The position numbers were made by a program, and so were the translations under genes. Below are positions 7,316 to 18,300 of a DNA stretch of 21,099 nt, piece by piece; positions within the stretch are counted from its first letter, which is position 1; each line of letters begins with the position of its first letter. The DNA lies in the NCBI GenBank assembly GCA_001275005.1, contig JWZX01003088.1, forward strand, positions 1-21,099, written 5' to 3'. The stretch comes from Chrysochromulina tobinii. Taxonomy: Eukaryota > Haptophyta > Prymnesiales > Chrysochromulinaceae. The notes under the pieces are model-generated. The model saw only the letters and a program-made list of their open reading frames with translations, did not search any database and was not told the origin of the DNA.

Positions 7316-8992
7316 ATGACTCGTCGCAATGGCACGCGATGGCTGGACGATGCAAGCAAGAGTAAGGGGTCGATGGAGCATCTGATGAGGCGTGTGCACA
7401 CTGGTAATACCGGCAGTCCGCTGGATATCAGGCAAGTGGTTACGGCCATCCACCTTCCTGGTGACGTGAGGCCAGATCCGCCGCTGTGTGCGGACCCTCA
7501 GTACCGTGTCCTCGGCCGCGCGAACGTTATGAGGCTAGGCGCGGACGACGAGGCCGCGTTTGAGCACCTCGATAGGCTCCTGCAGCCGATAGAAGAAAAG
7601 GCCGACTTTCGGCCGGCGTCGGCCTCGAGGAGCCAGACTTCCGTGGGCCACGTCAGCCCGCCTGCGGCTGTCAGCGAGGGCGTCGAGCGCCCTCCGTCGG
7701 CCACGGTGCCCGAGGGTGTCAACGAAATTGACGAGTCACACGCCCTCGCTCCCATCGCCGCCGCGGCCACTGCGAGTGGCCCGCCATCGGCAGGCCCGCC
7801 GTCATCGCAGCCTGCGAGCGACCGTCGTCGAAGGCCCCAGCCGCGTGGTTCATCTGCCCCCTATGCGTCGAGCGGTTCGATGGACCGCTTCGCACCACTC
7901 TCGACGCGAGGAGATGCGCCGCAGGCTACCTCGCGCTCAGGCAGCCGGCCGCGCCGGCGCCGGCCGGCCTCGGGCCCTCTCATGCATCGGCAGCTGGCAG
8001 ATCTCTACCTGCCCGACTCCAACCTGCTGCCCGGCGGCATCCCTGCCTACGCGTACCCGGCCTCGGCCGCTGGCTACGCCTCGTGCTCCAGCTTGGCCGG
8101 CTCTTACCCGTGCACGCCCGGCTCGGGCTTCGGCTCGCGACCGTCGACGGCGCCCACTGCGGGCGTCACTGCGCGCTCTGCCGCGCCCAGCAGCCGCGGC
8201 TCCCACCCGGTGACGCCACAGACGCTCCGCTCGCCCGAGAAACTCGTCAACTTTGGCAAGAGCTTCGTCAACCTCGGCAAGAGCTTCGCCGGCGAGACGG
8301 GCACCAAAGCTGGTGACCCCCGAGCGAGCTCGGCTCCGGCGCTGCACCCGTCGCGCAGCGCACTTTTGGCTCGGCCCATGTCCGGCGGCTCCCTGTGGAA
8401 GGAGGACGAGGGCCTTCCTTCACCCATGTACGGTTCTCGGCCTCCAGGAGCCTGGGCCGACGAGCGCCCTCCTGGGCCGCCGCTGCACCGGCTGCCCGCC
8501 TCGGCGCTCGTCTCGTCGACGTCGATTGTCACGAGTCGCACGCGCTCAGCGCAGGTGCAGCGGCGACCGTTTCGTCACACGGCGAGCTCGGGCGCGAGCT
8601 CGCCCGATCCCCTCGGCCTCATCACTCCAGTGCCCGCGCCCATCTTCGACAAGCGGAGCTACGCCCGCGGCCTAGGGCGTGAGGATGTGGCCATCTCGGA
8701 CGCTCGGATGGGGCTCTTTGCCGGCGGGCCTGCCATGCACTCGAGTGTGATGACCAAGAACGCGCTGTCCGCCTCGGAGAGCGTGCGCCGCCTGATCGCC
8801 GGCATGATGCTGGGCCTCCCACCGCCGCTGCAGCAGGGCTCCGTTGCCGTGCGCTCCGCTTCGATGGGTGTGCTTCCGAGGCCCAAAACGCCCCACCCAA
8901 CCGGCGGAGCTACGAAGACTTACCAGGAGGAGGCGAGCAATCAGATGGCGCTCAAGTTCGAGTTCGAGGTTCTGGTTCCGACCCGGGACTAA
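7316..8992 (+). CDS. Unrecognised Pro/Ser/Arg-rich protein
   Basis: This 558-residue frame matches no family I know. The first 90 residues are mixed and could fold (IHLPGDVRPDPPLCADP, then YRVLGRANVMRL and an acidic AFEHLDRLLQP). After that the chain is mostly disordered, rich in Ser, Pro, Ala and Arg. RP-[ASPM]-[ST] motifs recur (RPASAS, RPPSAT, RPASGP, RPSTAP, RPMSGG). A short internal duplication, NFGKSF then NLGKSF, sits near 311-323. A basic cluster near 210-217 (RPRRRRP) could be a nuclear signal. Near the C-terminus, RSYARGLGREDVAISDARM and the final ALKFEFEVLVPTRD look more ordered. Strict GC preference at third codon positions supports coding. I took the ATG at 7316 because the upstream in-frame codon at 7250 is TTG; a 5' intron cannot be excluded. 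It converges on the armadillo gene. Confidence 0.7.
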   Translation: MTRRNGTRWLDDASKSKGSMEHLMRRVHTGNTGSPLDIRQVVTAIHLPGDVRPDPPLCADPQYRVLGRANVMRLGADDEAAFEHLDRLLQPIEEKADFRPASASRSQTSVGHVSPPAAVSEGVERPPSATVPEGVNEIDESHALAPIAAAATASGPPSAGPPSSQPASDRRRRPQPRGSSAPYASSGSMDRFAPLSTRGDAPQATSRSGSRPRRRRPASGPLMHRQLADLYLPDSNLLPGGIPAYAYPASAAGYASCSSLAGSYPCTPGSGFGSRPSTAPTAGVTARSAAPSSRGSHPVTPQTLRSPEKLVNFGKSFVNLGKSFAGETGTKAGDPRASSAPALHPSRSALLARPMSGGSLWKEDEGLPSPMYGSRPPGAWADERPPGPPLHRLPASALVSSTSIVTSRTRSAQVQRRPFRHTASSGASSPDPLGLITPVPAPIFDKRSYARGLGREDVAISDARMGLFAGGPAMHSSVMTKNALSASESVRRLIAGMMLGLPPPLQQGSVAVRSASMGVLPRPKTPHPTGGATKTYQEEASNQMALKFEFEVLVPTRD

Positions 8993-9315
8993 ACTCAAAC
9001 ACGGAAATTTAGTAACAGTATCAGCCTTGTTGACTTTGTGTTCGAGAGTAAAATCAAGAGTAAAATTTCGTAGATGGGAGATGAACTGTAGCAAAGGAAA
9101 GCCCATGCAAAACGCCCAACAGCTGCGACGCGTGTAACCGATACCCCGGTCCGCTCGCCGCGCGATCGCGCCGTGCGATGGAACCCGCTCGCGTACTACA
9201 CGAACACACGTGGACCGGTGGATCATGTTGGTTGTGATGTCATGGGTCGCGGTGTTCCTCTTCTGGCGTACATGTCCCTGCAGCTACTGTACGAGTGGTG
9301 CCAGCTGCCAGGCGG
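8993..9315. other. Convergent 3' intergenic region
   Basis: These 323 bp lie between two converging genes and must hold both 3' ends. GAGTAAAAT is directly repeated at 9046-9054 and 9058-9066 (12-bp period) in the AT-rich left part. I see no canonical AATAAA signal and no gene. Confidence 0.5.
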
Positions 9316-12300
9316 TTAGCTTTTGGGCGATTTCTTTCCACCCTTGCCCCCCTTGGGGCTGCCCTTGCCCTTGGGACTCTTCTTCCCCCTCTTGCCGCTG
9401 CCCTTCTCGTCCGCCTGAGCTTCTTGCTCGAAAGCCTGGGCAGCCTTGGCGGCCTGTTGAGATTTATGTTTTGCTAGGGCTTCCGCCACGCCAGGGCCGG
9501 GCATGTCGAAGTCAAGCGGACCGGAGGGCTCGGCGGGTACGATGCCTGCCGGGGCCCTCCTTTTTGTCTCCTGCTTGTATGAATTCTTGACCATGCGCGG
9601 CGACATCAGAAGGTGATCGAACTCTCCAGTCTCCGACTCAAAGCGGGGGTTGCCAGTGGTCGAGTCCCAGCCTCGATGCACTAGGTTCTTCTGCTCCTCG
9701 GGGGCGAGTGTCATGTAATAAGGTTTGATCTCCGCGAACTTGAGGGCCACTGCCTTGGCAATCGAAAGCGCCGCTGGCGCTTCGATGTTGAGCCTCTGCA
9801 AGATGCCCACAGCTTGCGTGCGCAGCCAAGATTCAGGGCCATGCGAGATGGCCGTCAACGGGTCCACGCCGCCTTGTTCGATCAGCTCGTTTCTGGCATC
9901 GGCCTCATTGGCGAGGTTGCACAGAGCGGCGGCGGCGTATCCTTGGGCCTTGGGATTGCTCGTCAGCAGCTCGATGAGCGGTAGCACCGCGCCGGCTTTG
10001 ACGACCGCCTTTTGGTACGACGGTTCTGACGAGATGCCCCACAAAGCGCACGAGGCATGCTTCTGCGCAATGGCGCTGCCAGTCTTCAGCAGAGTCACGA
10101 GGTGGTCGATGCCGCCACTGCTGACGATGGATGACTTGACTGGCCCTGCTTTCTCCCTGGCCAAGTCCGACAGGAGAGCTGAAATAGCGTCCTGTGTATC
10201 TTGATGCTCGGTCCTTTTAAGCAGTTTGACGAGGAGAGGGATGCCCCCCGCCTCGATGATGACCCCCTTGCTGGAATTGAGGGCTGTGAGATGCCAAAGC
10301 GCGCATGCAGCGTGGTTCGCCACTGCGATATGCGTGTGAGGGAGGAGCTTCACCAGCAAGGGGATACCATCGTGATCAGCAATCAGCTGTTGGGCACTAT
10401 TGCTCGCCGAGAGCTGCCACACCGCCGCTGATGCCTTGGCTTGCGCCTCAACGCTGGAAGAGGTGAGCATAATCACCAGCGGCTCGATGCCACCCGCGTT
10501 GACGATCGCCTGCTTATTCTCGCTCACTCGGGCCAGGTCGCCGAGAGCCGCTGCTGCTCGCACTTGCGATTCGTTGGCGTTGCGACCGTCACCGAGAAGC
10601 CTCACAAGAGAGGGAATGGCGCCTGCCGCCGCGATAGTGTTGCGGTTCTCTAGGGAGCTGGCTGCAAGCTTTGCAAGAGATTCGGCAGCCTTCATCTGAG
10701 CCGTGGCATTGCGTACCTCCAGCAGACTAACAAGAGGGTTGACAACGCTGGTACGGTTGTCCTGGTTTGGTTCGGAGATGTTGATCAGCGCTGCCTGCGC
10801 GTACAGCTGTGTCTGGGCGTCTTCGCTCCCAAGGAGCACCACGAGAGCAGGGATTGCGCCTACGCGTGCCAGAGCAAGCTGGTTCTCCATGCAATCTTTA
10901 GAGAGCGATTGCAACGCGGCGGCGGCGCACATCTTCGTTCGATCGGACTCTGAGTTCAGGAGTGCCACGAGAGGAGGCAGGCTGCCTTCGGCCGCGATGC
11001 TCAGCTGATTTTCGCGCTGCTGGTGCGAGAGGTGCCACAAGGCGCGTGTGGCATTTTCATGCGGTCCTTTTCCTTCAGGCCCGTTTTCCTTCTTTAGGAG
11101 CGCGACAAGCGGCGGGATGCCACCCTCCTCGGCAACGACGATCTGATTGGTGAGATTGCCTTCGGCGATCGACGCAATCGCAGCAGCCGCCCACTTCTGC
11201 GACTCAACATTGTCCTTGATCATCATCTCGATCAGTGGCCGAATTGCACCAGCCTCGAAGATGGTTGATTGCGTGTCTAAATTGAGACGCCCAAGATCGG
11301 CCAGCGTGCGCGCGGCGACCGCCGGATGCCCAAGAGACGGGTCACTGAGCCATCCGACGAGCGACGAGATCGCGCCTGCATTAGCGATAGAAAATTGAGT
11401 TTGTGCGTGCGAGGCCTCCGACCTGCGCGTAAGCTGCGCGAGAGCCGTGGCTGCATGCTTCTTGGCATTCATCGAGCCATGCTGCAGCAACTTGACGAGC
11501 GGCACAACGCCGCCCGTCGAAATTATGGCTTCCTTATTCATCGTGCGTACCTCGTCATTGACGGCAACTAGGTCGTCAGAGGTCGACCCGGAGAGAACCG
11601 CAGCCGCGTGCTCTTTCGCCACCTCGCTGAGGTTACCTTTATTGAGAAGGGCAACGATGGGTTTCGCGCTGCCAGCCGTCGCAATCGACTTCTTAGAGGC
11701 CAAGTCGTTCGACTGCCAGAGGAGCCAGAGAGCGTACTCCTGCGCCTCGAGGGTGCCATCCTTAAGCAGCGCAACGAAGCGATCGATACCACCGGCCATC
11801 TGAACGGTCATGCGGTTATCGGAGCCACCTTCTGCCGCCATGTCCTTCAGAGCGTTCCATGCGCGCTGACGCACCTCTGCCTCCGATGCGCCGAGAAGCG
11901 CAATGAGCTGGGCAGTCACCTGGACACGGTGCTGCGGCGACTTGAGCGCGATCTGAGACATTGCAAGCGCAGCATTCAGCTGGGCTGAGGTCGTGCCGGC
12001 GCGAAGCTGTTTGGCGAGTTGATTAATTGCTCCCCACTTTGAGAGGGCAGCACGATTCTCATGGTCAAGAGACAGGTTGTAGATCAGCTGTGTCGCATGC
12101 GTTTGCGCTTCGGATGATGCGGTCTCGCTGCTCAGCAGACCAACCACGCAATTCGCAACGGTCGACTGATTCTCCGGGTTCTTGACGACCAACACCGACA
12201 GTGCGCCAGCGGCCTGTACCTTAGCATCGGCAGTTCCTACTTCAAAGAGGGCAACAAGTGCTGGAACTCCACCTGCTTCAGCGATGAGCCTGCGATTGTC

Positions 12301-15300
12301 TGGCAGAGCCGCTAAGGTGTGTAGCGCTCCAGCCGCCGTCTCTTGAGCTCCAGGACTACCTTCGGTAAGCAGCGAGACAAGTGGGTTGATGCCATCGCTC
12401 TGCGCGATCAACTCCTGATTGGTGGGCGACGCACCAAGTGCCCAGAGCGCACCAGCAGCATCCCGATGCACTCCTACCAGTGTTGAGGACGCCAATGCTA
12501 TGAGAGATGGGAGGCCTCCATATTCTGCAATCGCGGCCTGGTTGTCCTCGTTGTCCATGGACATTGCCCACAATGCCGAAGCGACGTCCTGTTGGAGGGC
12601 GACGTAAATCTGGATGGAAGCTTTGTCCTTCTTCTCGATGTACGTCTTCTCCTCGCTTTCATCCCAAAGTCCTGTACGTCTGTCGCCGTACGTGTACAGA
12701 TCTTTGGCGACCATTTCCACAAGCGGTTTGATGCCACCCACATCAGCAATGGCGGTCTGGTTCGAGCGGTGCGCTCGGGCGAGGCGCGAAATGGCACGAG
12801 CAGCCTTGGTGCACGTTTGCATGGCATCAGAACTCAGCAGACCAACGAGCATGGTAGAGATTTCGTTCTGGTTCGACGGATTGTCGAGTCCAATGGCAGC
12901 AAGAGCCCCAGCGGCCTCGTGCTGTGTCTCGGTATTGCCCATTCCGAGAAGAGCCACGAGCGGTGCAAGACCACCCGCCTTCGCGATGTTCGTTTGATTC
13001 TTCGGATGATTGGATGTCAAGGACCATAGCGCACTTGCGGCGCACTTTTTGGTCTTCTCGGGGCTGTTACCTTGCAGCAGCGTAACAAGGAGTTTGATGC
13101 CACCAGCCTCGGCGATCGCCGTCTGGTTGGCAGGATGGTTGCGCCCGAGCTCAGAAAGCGAGATCGCCGCATGTGCTGGCACAGTGTCATCGGACACCAC
13201 TTCTGGCACCACCTCCTCCTCCTCCTTCTTTTCTTTCTTCTTCTTGTCTTTCTTCGGAGTCTTGCCAAGCTCTTCCTTCTTCTCTTCCTTCTTGACTAGC
13301 TCGACTGGCTTGAGCATATCGACAAGCGGAGTGATGCCTTGCGCTTTCGCAATCGAATCCTGAATCTCTTTGGAGCCAACTGCCAAGCTTCCGAGGGCAT
13401 CTGCACCGTTTTTTTGAGCATCTGGGCTTTGCTCGCGCAGAAGTTTGACAAGCGGTCCGATAGCATTCATCTCGTAAATCTTGGTCGTCGTCTCCTTGTT
13501 GTTCATTGATATGGAGTAGAGAGCCCTCGCGGCTTCCAAGCGCCCATCGAGGGTGCCTCCAGTCGCCACCTCTTCCACGGGCTGAAGCAAGTTGACCAGA
13601 AATTCGAGGGCACCCTCCTTCGCGACGGTGTTCTGGATCTCCTTTGACGAGCGCGCCATGTAGGACAATGCACACGCAGCGCGTGCCTGTGCGGCGCCAC
13701 TCTGGCAGGCTAGAAGACTGACGAGAGGCTTGATGCCACCAAATTGGTTCACCTGCTTCACGTTATTCTCGGAATCACCCGCCAGAATCGCGATCACTGA
13801 GGCTGCGAGTTCTTGGGCCTTGAGGCTGGTGTCGCCGCTACCACGAACCTGCATGACAAGGCGCTCGATGGCGCCTGCCTCCACGATGGCCGTGATGTTG
13901 TCCGAATGCGAAGCAAACTTAATGAGCATCTGAGTGACCTGCTCTTGAGCCTCTGCCGTGCCCGTGCCCAGGAGGCCAACTAGACCCGTGGCAATGGCAA
14001 GCTGATTGGCAGGGTTATTGTGAGCAAGGCAGGTGAGTGCGTTCACAGCCTCTTCCTTTGCTTCGATCGTGCCGGTGCCTAGCAGCGCAACCAATGGTGA
14101 GATGCCCCCAGCGTTCACAATGCGCACTGGCGCACCCGGATTATTGGCTGCAAGTTGCCATAGCACATGAGCCGAACGGCGCTGAGCCCCTGGATTTTGA
14201 CTGTTCAGGAGACCGACCAGCTTCTTGGCGATCTGCGCCTGGTTGTCTGGGTTGTCGAGGGCGAGGCGTGCCAAGCAAGCGATGGCGTGCTCATGGGCCT
14301 GCTGAGTGCCATCATCCAGCAGCTGCACGATCGGGGGAATGCCGCCTGTTTTGGCAATGGCCACTTGGTTGACTGCATCGACAGAAAGATGCCATAGGGC
14401 TGAAGCCGCGCGCTCCTTACCCATCTCGTTGCCATTGGTGACGAGGCCAACGAGTGGGATCACGCCTCCAGCCGCTGCGATTGCACTCAGCCGATCGCCG
14501 TCGTCAACTTCAGATTCAGGTGGAGCAGGAGCCGCGTCGTTTTGAACCGAGTCGCCGGGTTCTCGGACAATGAAGGATTCATCCGAATTGCGTCGGGCCA
14601 TGAAGGATTCTTCTCCTGAAGTCAGATTCAAATCATCGAGAGAAGGCGCTCTGGCAGCACGTAGTAGAGCTTTCGCTTTCTGTTTCTCTGCCATGACCCT
14701 CTCACGCTCTGCAATGGCACCCTTGGCAAGATCGGAGATGACGGCAGCGGCAAGCTCTTGAGCTCGAGCACTTCCGACCTTAGAAAGCGCCACAAGCTCC
14801 GTGATCGCGCCGCAGTCGACGATATATCCTTGGTTGTCGGTCGCTGCGCACAAGTGCCAGATACAACGAGACGAGTTTTCTTGCGAGATTTGCGAACCCG
14901 TGCGGATTGCAGAGAGCAGCGGTGGTACGCCCTTTTCATTGATGATCGCATCCTGCATGTCTGAATCTCCGTAGGCCAGGTCCGACAGCGTCGCTGCTGC
15001 TTGTTCCTGCACACCAATCATCTGCTCCAGGTTTTTGTTTGTCTTCTCGTCTGCAGCTGCTATGCTCGCTGCTCCTGCCTTCCCCTTCGTTGTGTGTACC
15101 TCTTTTTCCTTAACTCCCTCCTCCTCGGGGCTGGAACCGATGACCTTCGAGACGAGCTCCCAGATCTTCTTTGCGGTGACAGCTCCACTCAGCGAAACTG
15201 ACTGGAGCATCTGAATCAGCCGTTTGATGCCGCCCACTTGCTGAATCTCCCGTCGTCGAGCTCGGCCGCCTTCATCCTCCTTCCAGCCGTCAGCAGCACG

Positions 15301-18300
15301 GTCAGCAAGGGTTTCGGCGCTGCCACCGTCATCAGGCGTGACGTAGCTATCACGGGCGAGGTTGCCAAGCGCGCGAGCGGCAGCCTCTGGCGTGCCGACG
15401 ACATTAGACGTGAGCAGGGCACCAAGGCACTGGATGCCTCCCGCATCGGCGACGAGAGGGCGATTCTTTGGCTCCATTGCAACCTCGCAAATTGCCAACA
15501 CGGCTTGCTGCTGGGCCAAGGGCGATCCCTGCCTGAGCAAGCTCACGAGCGGAACGATGCCGCCGACGTTCGCAACGATCAGCGACGCATTCGCACAGGT
15601 TTTGAGAATGCGGGATATGGCGATTGCAGCGAGCTCCTGTGCGTGCACGTCGGACGATGAGAGCATGCTGCAGAGTGGTGGGATGCCTCCAGACGACGCG
15701 ATCAAAGCGCTGCTATCCGGGTTGCCTGCTATGTGCCAAAGCGTACGCACCGCAGCCGCCTGCGTAGACAAGCTTCCGCTCGTAAGCAGATCAATGAGCG
15801 GCGGGATGCCGTGCGAGCGAACAATCAGGCTCTGCAGTGGGTCGTTGCCTGTCGCCATGGACAGCAGCGCTTGTGCAGCCTCGCACTGAGCCTTCGCGTC
15901 GACGGGCCCCTTGGTGCCTTCGAAGCTGCCCGAAAGCCACGTGATCACGGCTGGCACGCCACCCGCCTTGGCGATGGCAACCTGATTCGCTGAGCTGGAA
16001 AGGCACAGCTTAGACACAGATGATAGAATCCGTACGGCTCCATTTTGTGTCTGAACCGTAGCGATCCGCGAACCCAGGCGCCCAATGATCAACTTTGCGA
16101 TGTTTTCTCGATTTTCCGCGTGCTTGGAGCACAACGAGCAAAGTGCGCCGACCGACATCTCCCAGGAGTTATCGGAGCCTCCACCCACGAGCAAGATGAC
16201 GAGCGGCTCGATGCCGCCCAGCTTGGCGATAGTGGCCTTGTTGCCACTGTTTTCGTAGCTGAGCGCCCACAGAGCTGCAGCAGACTGCTCTTTGACTTCG
16301 GCTGTCCCTTCGCGTACCAGGGCAGTGAGAGGAGTTATCGCACCCGTTCGAGCGATTGCGGCCTGGTTCTCAGGGCTGTTGAGCGACAGTTGCGCTATTG
16401 CACCCGCAGCTTCGGACTGCAGCTCCACACTGGACGAGCCTAGCATTAGAACAAGAGGCTGTACGGCACCGGCTTCCGCGAGCGCGAGCGCGATCTCTTT
16501 GTTTCCCTCTGACAGCTGCGAGACCGCGTTCGCAGCTAGCGCGCACAGGGTTGCCGCCTGCATCATCTCCTTGACGTTCGCTGAACACGATAGGAGCACA
16601 TTGGCTATTAGCGGAACGCCTCCCGCCTTTTGGATCGCCGTCTGAATATCTTTCGACTTGTACGCCAGCTTGGCGATGGCTTTGACGGAGTTCTCCTTGG
16701 CCTTTGACGATGGGCTTTCTAACAGCGCCAGCAGCGGCTCGATTCCACCGGCATCCACAATCGAGTTACGGTTCTCGGCAGAGTCGGAGGCGAGGTTCGC
16801 CAGGGCAGCTGCGGCTTGCTCTTGACGGTTGTCGGCTTTATCCACGCTCTTGACCTTCAACATTCCCACAAGCTTCTCGATGATGATCACACGATTTGCG
16901 GCCTCGATAGACAGACGCACGAGCGCTGCCTCAGCGTGCCGACGAGCTTGCAAGTTCTTACTGCCCAGCATCATCACGAGTGGGCCGATGCCGCCTGCCT
17001 CGGTGATGGATGTCCGGTTTCCGTCGTCATCTGCCAGTGCAAAGAGCGCTCCAGCAGACTCTTCCTGAGCTGCATCGCCACTGAGCCCTTCTAAAAGGGT
17101 GACGAGCGAGGGGATGGCTCCAGCCTTTGCGATGGTACGCGCGTTCACCTTGGCGAACGGATCCTTGTCTCCGATTGCAGTGGCCAGGCGCGCGAGAGCG
17201 GCAGCGGCAAACTTCTGGGTCATCGGGTCAGTGCTGTTGAGCAGCATGACGAGCGGTTCGATGCCGTCGCCATCGACAATCGAATCTCGGTTCTTGGCCA
17301 CACATGCTAATTGAGCCAGGGCCGCCGCTGCGTGCTCTTTCGCCGTGATTGCTTGCTCTTTGACGATGCTGGGGATTGTTAAGCTCACAAATGGCTCGTC
17401 GCCATGTGTTGACTTGATGATGGCAATCAATGGCTTGATGCCTCCCTTAGCAGCGATCGCCTCCTGTGCCTTGGTGTTGCGAAGCGCGAGCCGGGCCAGA
17501 GCAGCTGCCGCCTGCTGACGTGTGATTGATTTCGTCGACGAGAGGCAACTGACGAGGGGGTCGACGCCCTCGTCTTCGAGTACCGTTTTCTGATTTCCCT
17601 CGGTGATGCATAGACTGAGTGACCACAGCGCATATGCATGGGCCTCTTCGGTACCGTTCTTGAGCAACGAAATGAGGTCAGAGGTTGGACCTGACCTGGC
17701 CACCACGGCTTGGTCGGTCGGGTTCTCGTGCACGAGACGCCAGAGCGAAGCAGCTGCATTCAACTTGGCCTTGGGCGTGCCCGCTCCGAGCATGGCCACG
17801 AGCAGGCCCGTGATCTGCTCCTGGTTCTTGGTATTCTTAAAGCCAAGGGATGCGAGAGCATTTGCAGCATGATTCTCAGCTCGCTCGTAGCCGCTTGCCA
17901 GCAAGGCCACCGTGGGGGGAATGCCACGCGCTTCCTCGACTGCGAGCTTGTTGCTCTCGTGTTCGTGCGATATGACCCAAATCGCTCCTGCAGCCTCGGC
18001 CTTGACCGCGTTTGCGGCTTGCGTTGCCGTGACGCCAGAGCGTGGAGATGACGTCATCTTGGCGTCTTTGCTGGTTTTCATCAGCTCGACCAATAAAGCG
18101 ATCGAGCCCAAGGTTGCCGCCGCTGTCTGGTTCGCGTTATTGTCGCGGCAGAGCTCCGTGATGGCAAGCGCTGCGTACTCTTGGACCTCCAGTGGGCAGG
18201 TGTGGTCGAGGAGGTCGACGAGCGGCTTCATGGCATTGGTAGATGCAATTTTGTCCTGGTTTTCGCGGTTGTAGCGCGCAAGATGCGCCAGGATGCCGGC

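Noticed and set aside
13010-13363. Plus-strand frame with long Phe/Ser and Leu runs that looks like a membrane protein
   Set aside because: The runs are the antisense of the Lys/Glu-rich linker (AAG and GAG codons read backwards) in the armadillo protein.
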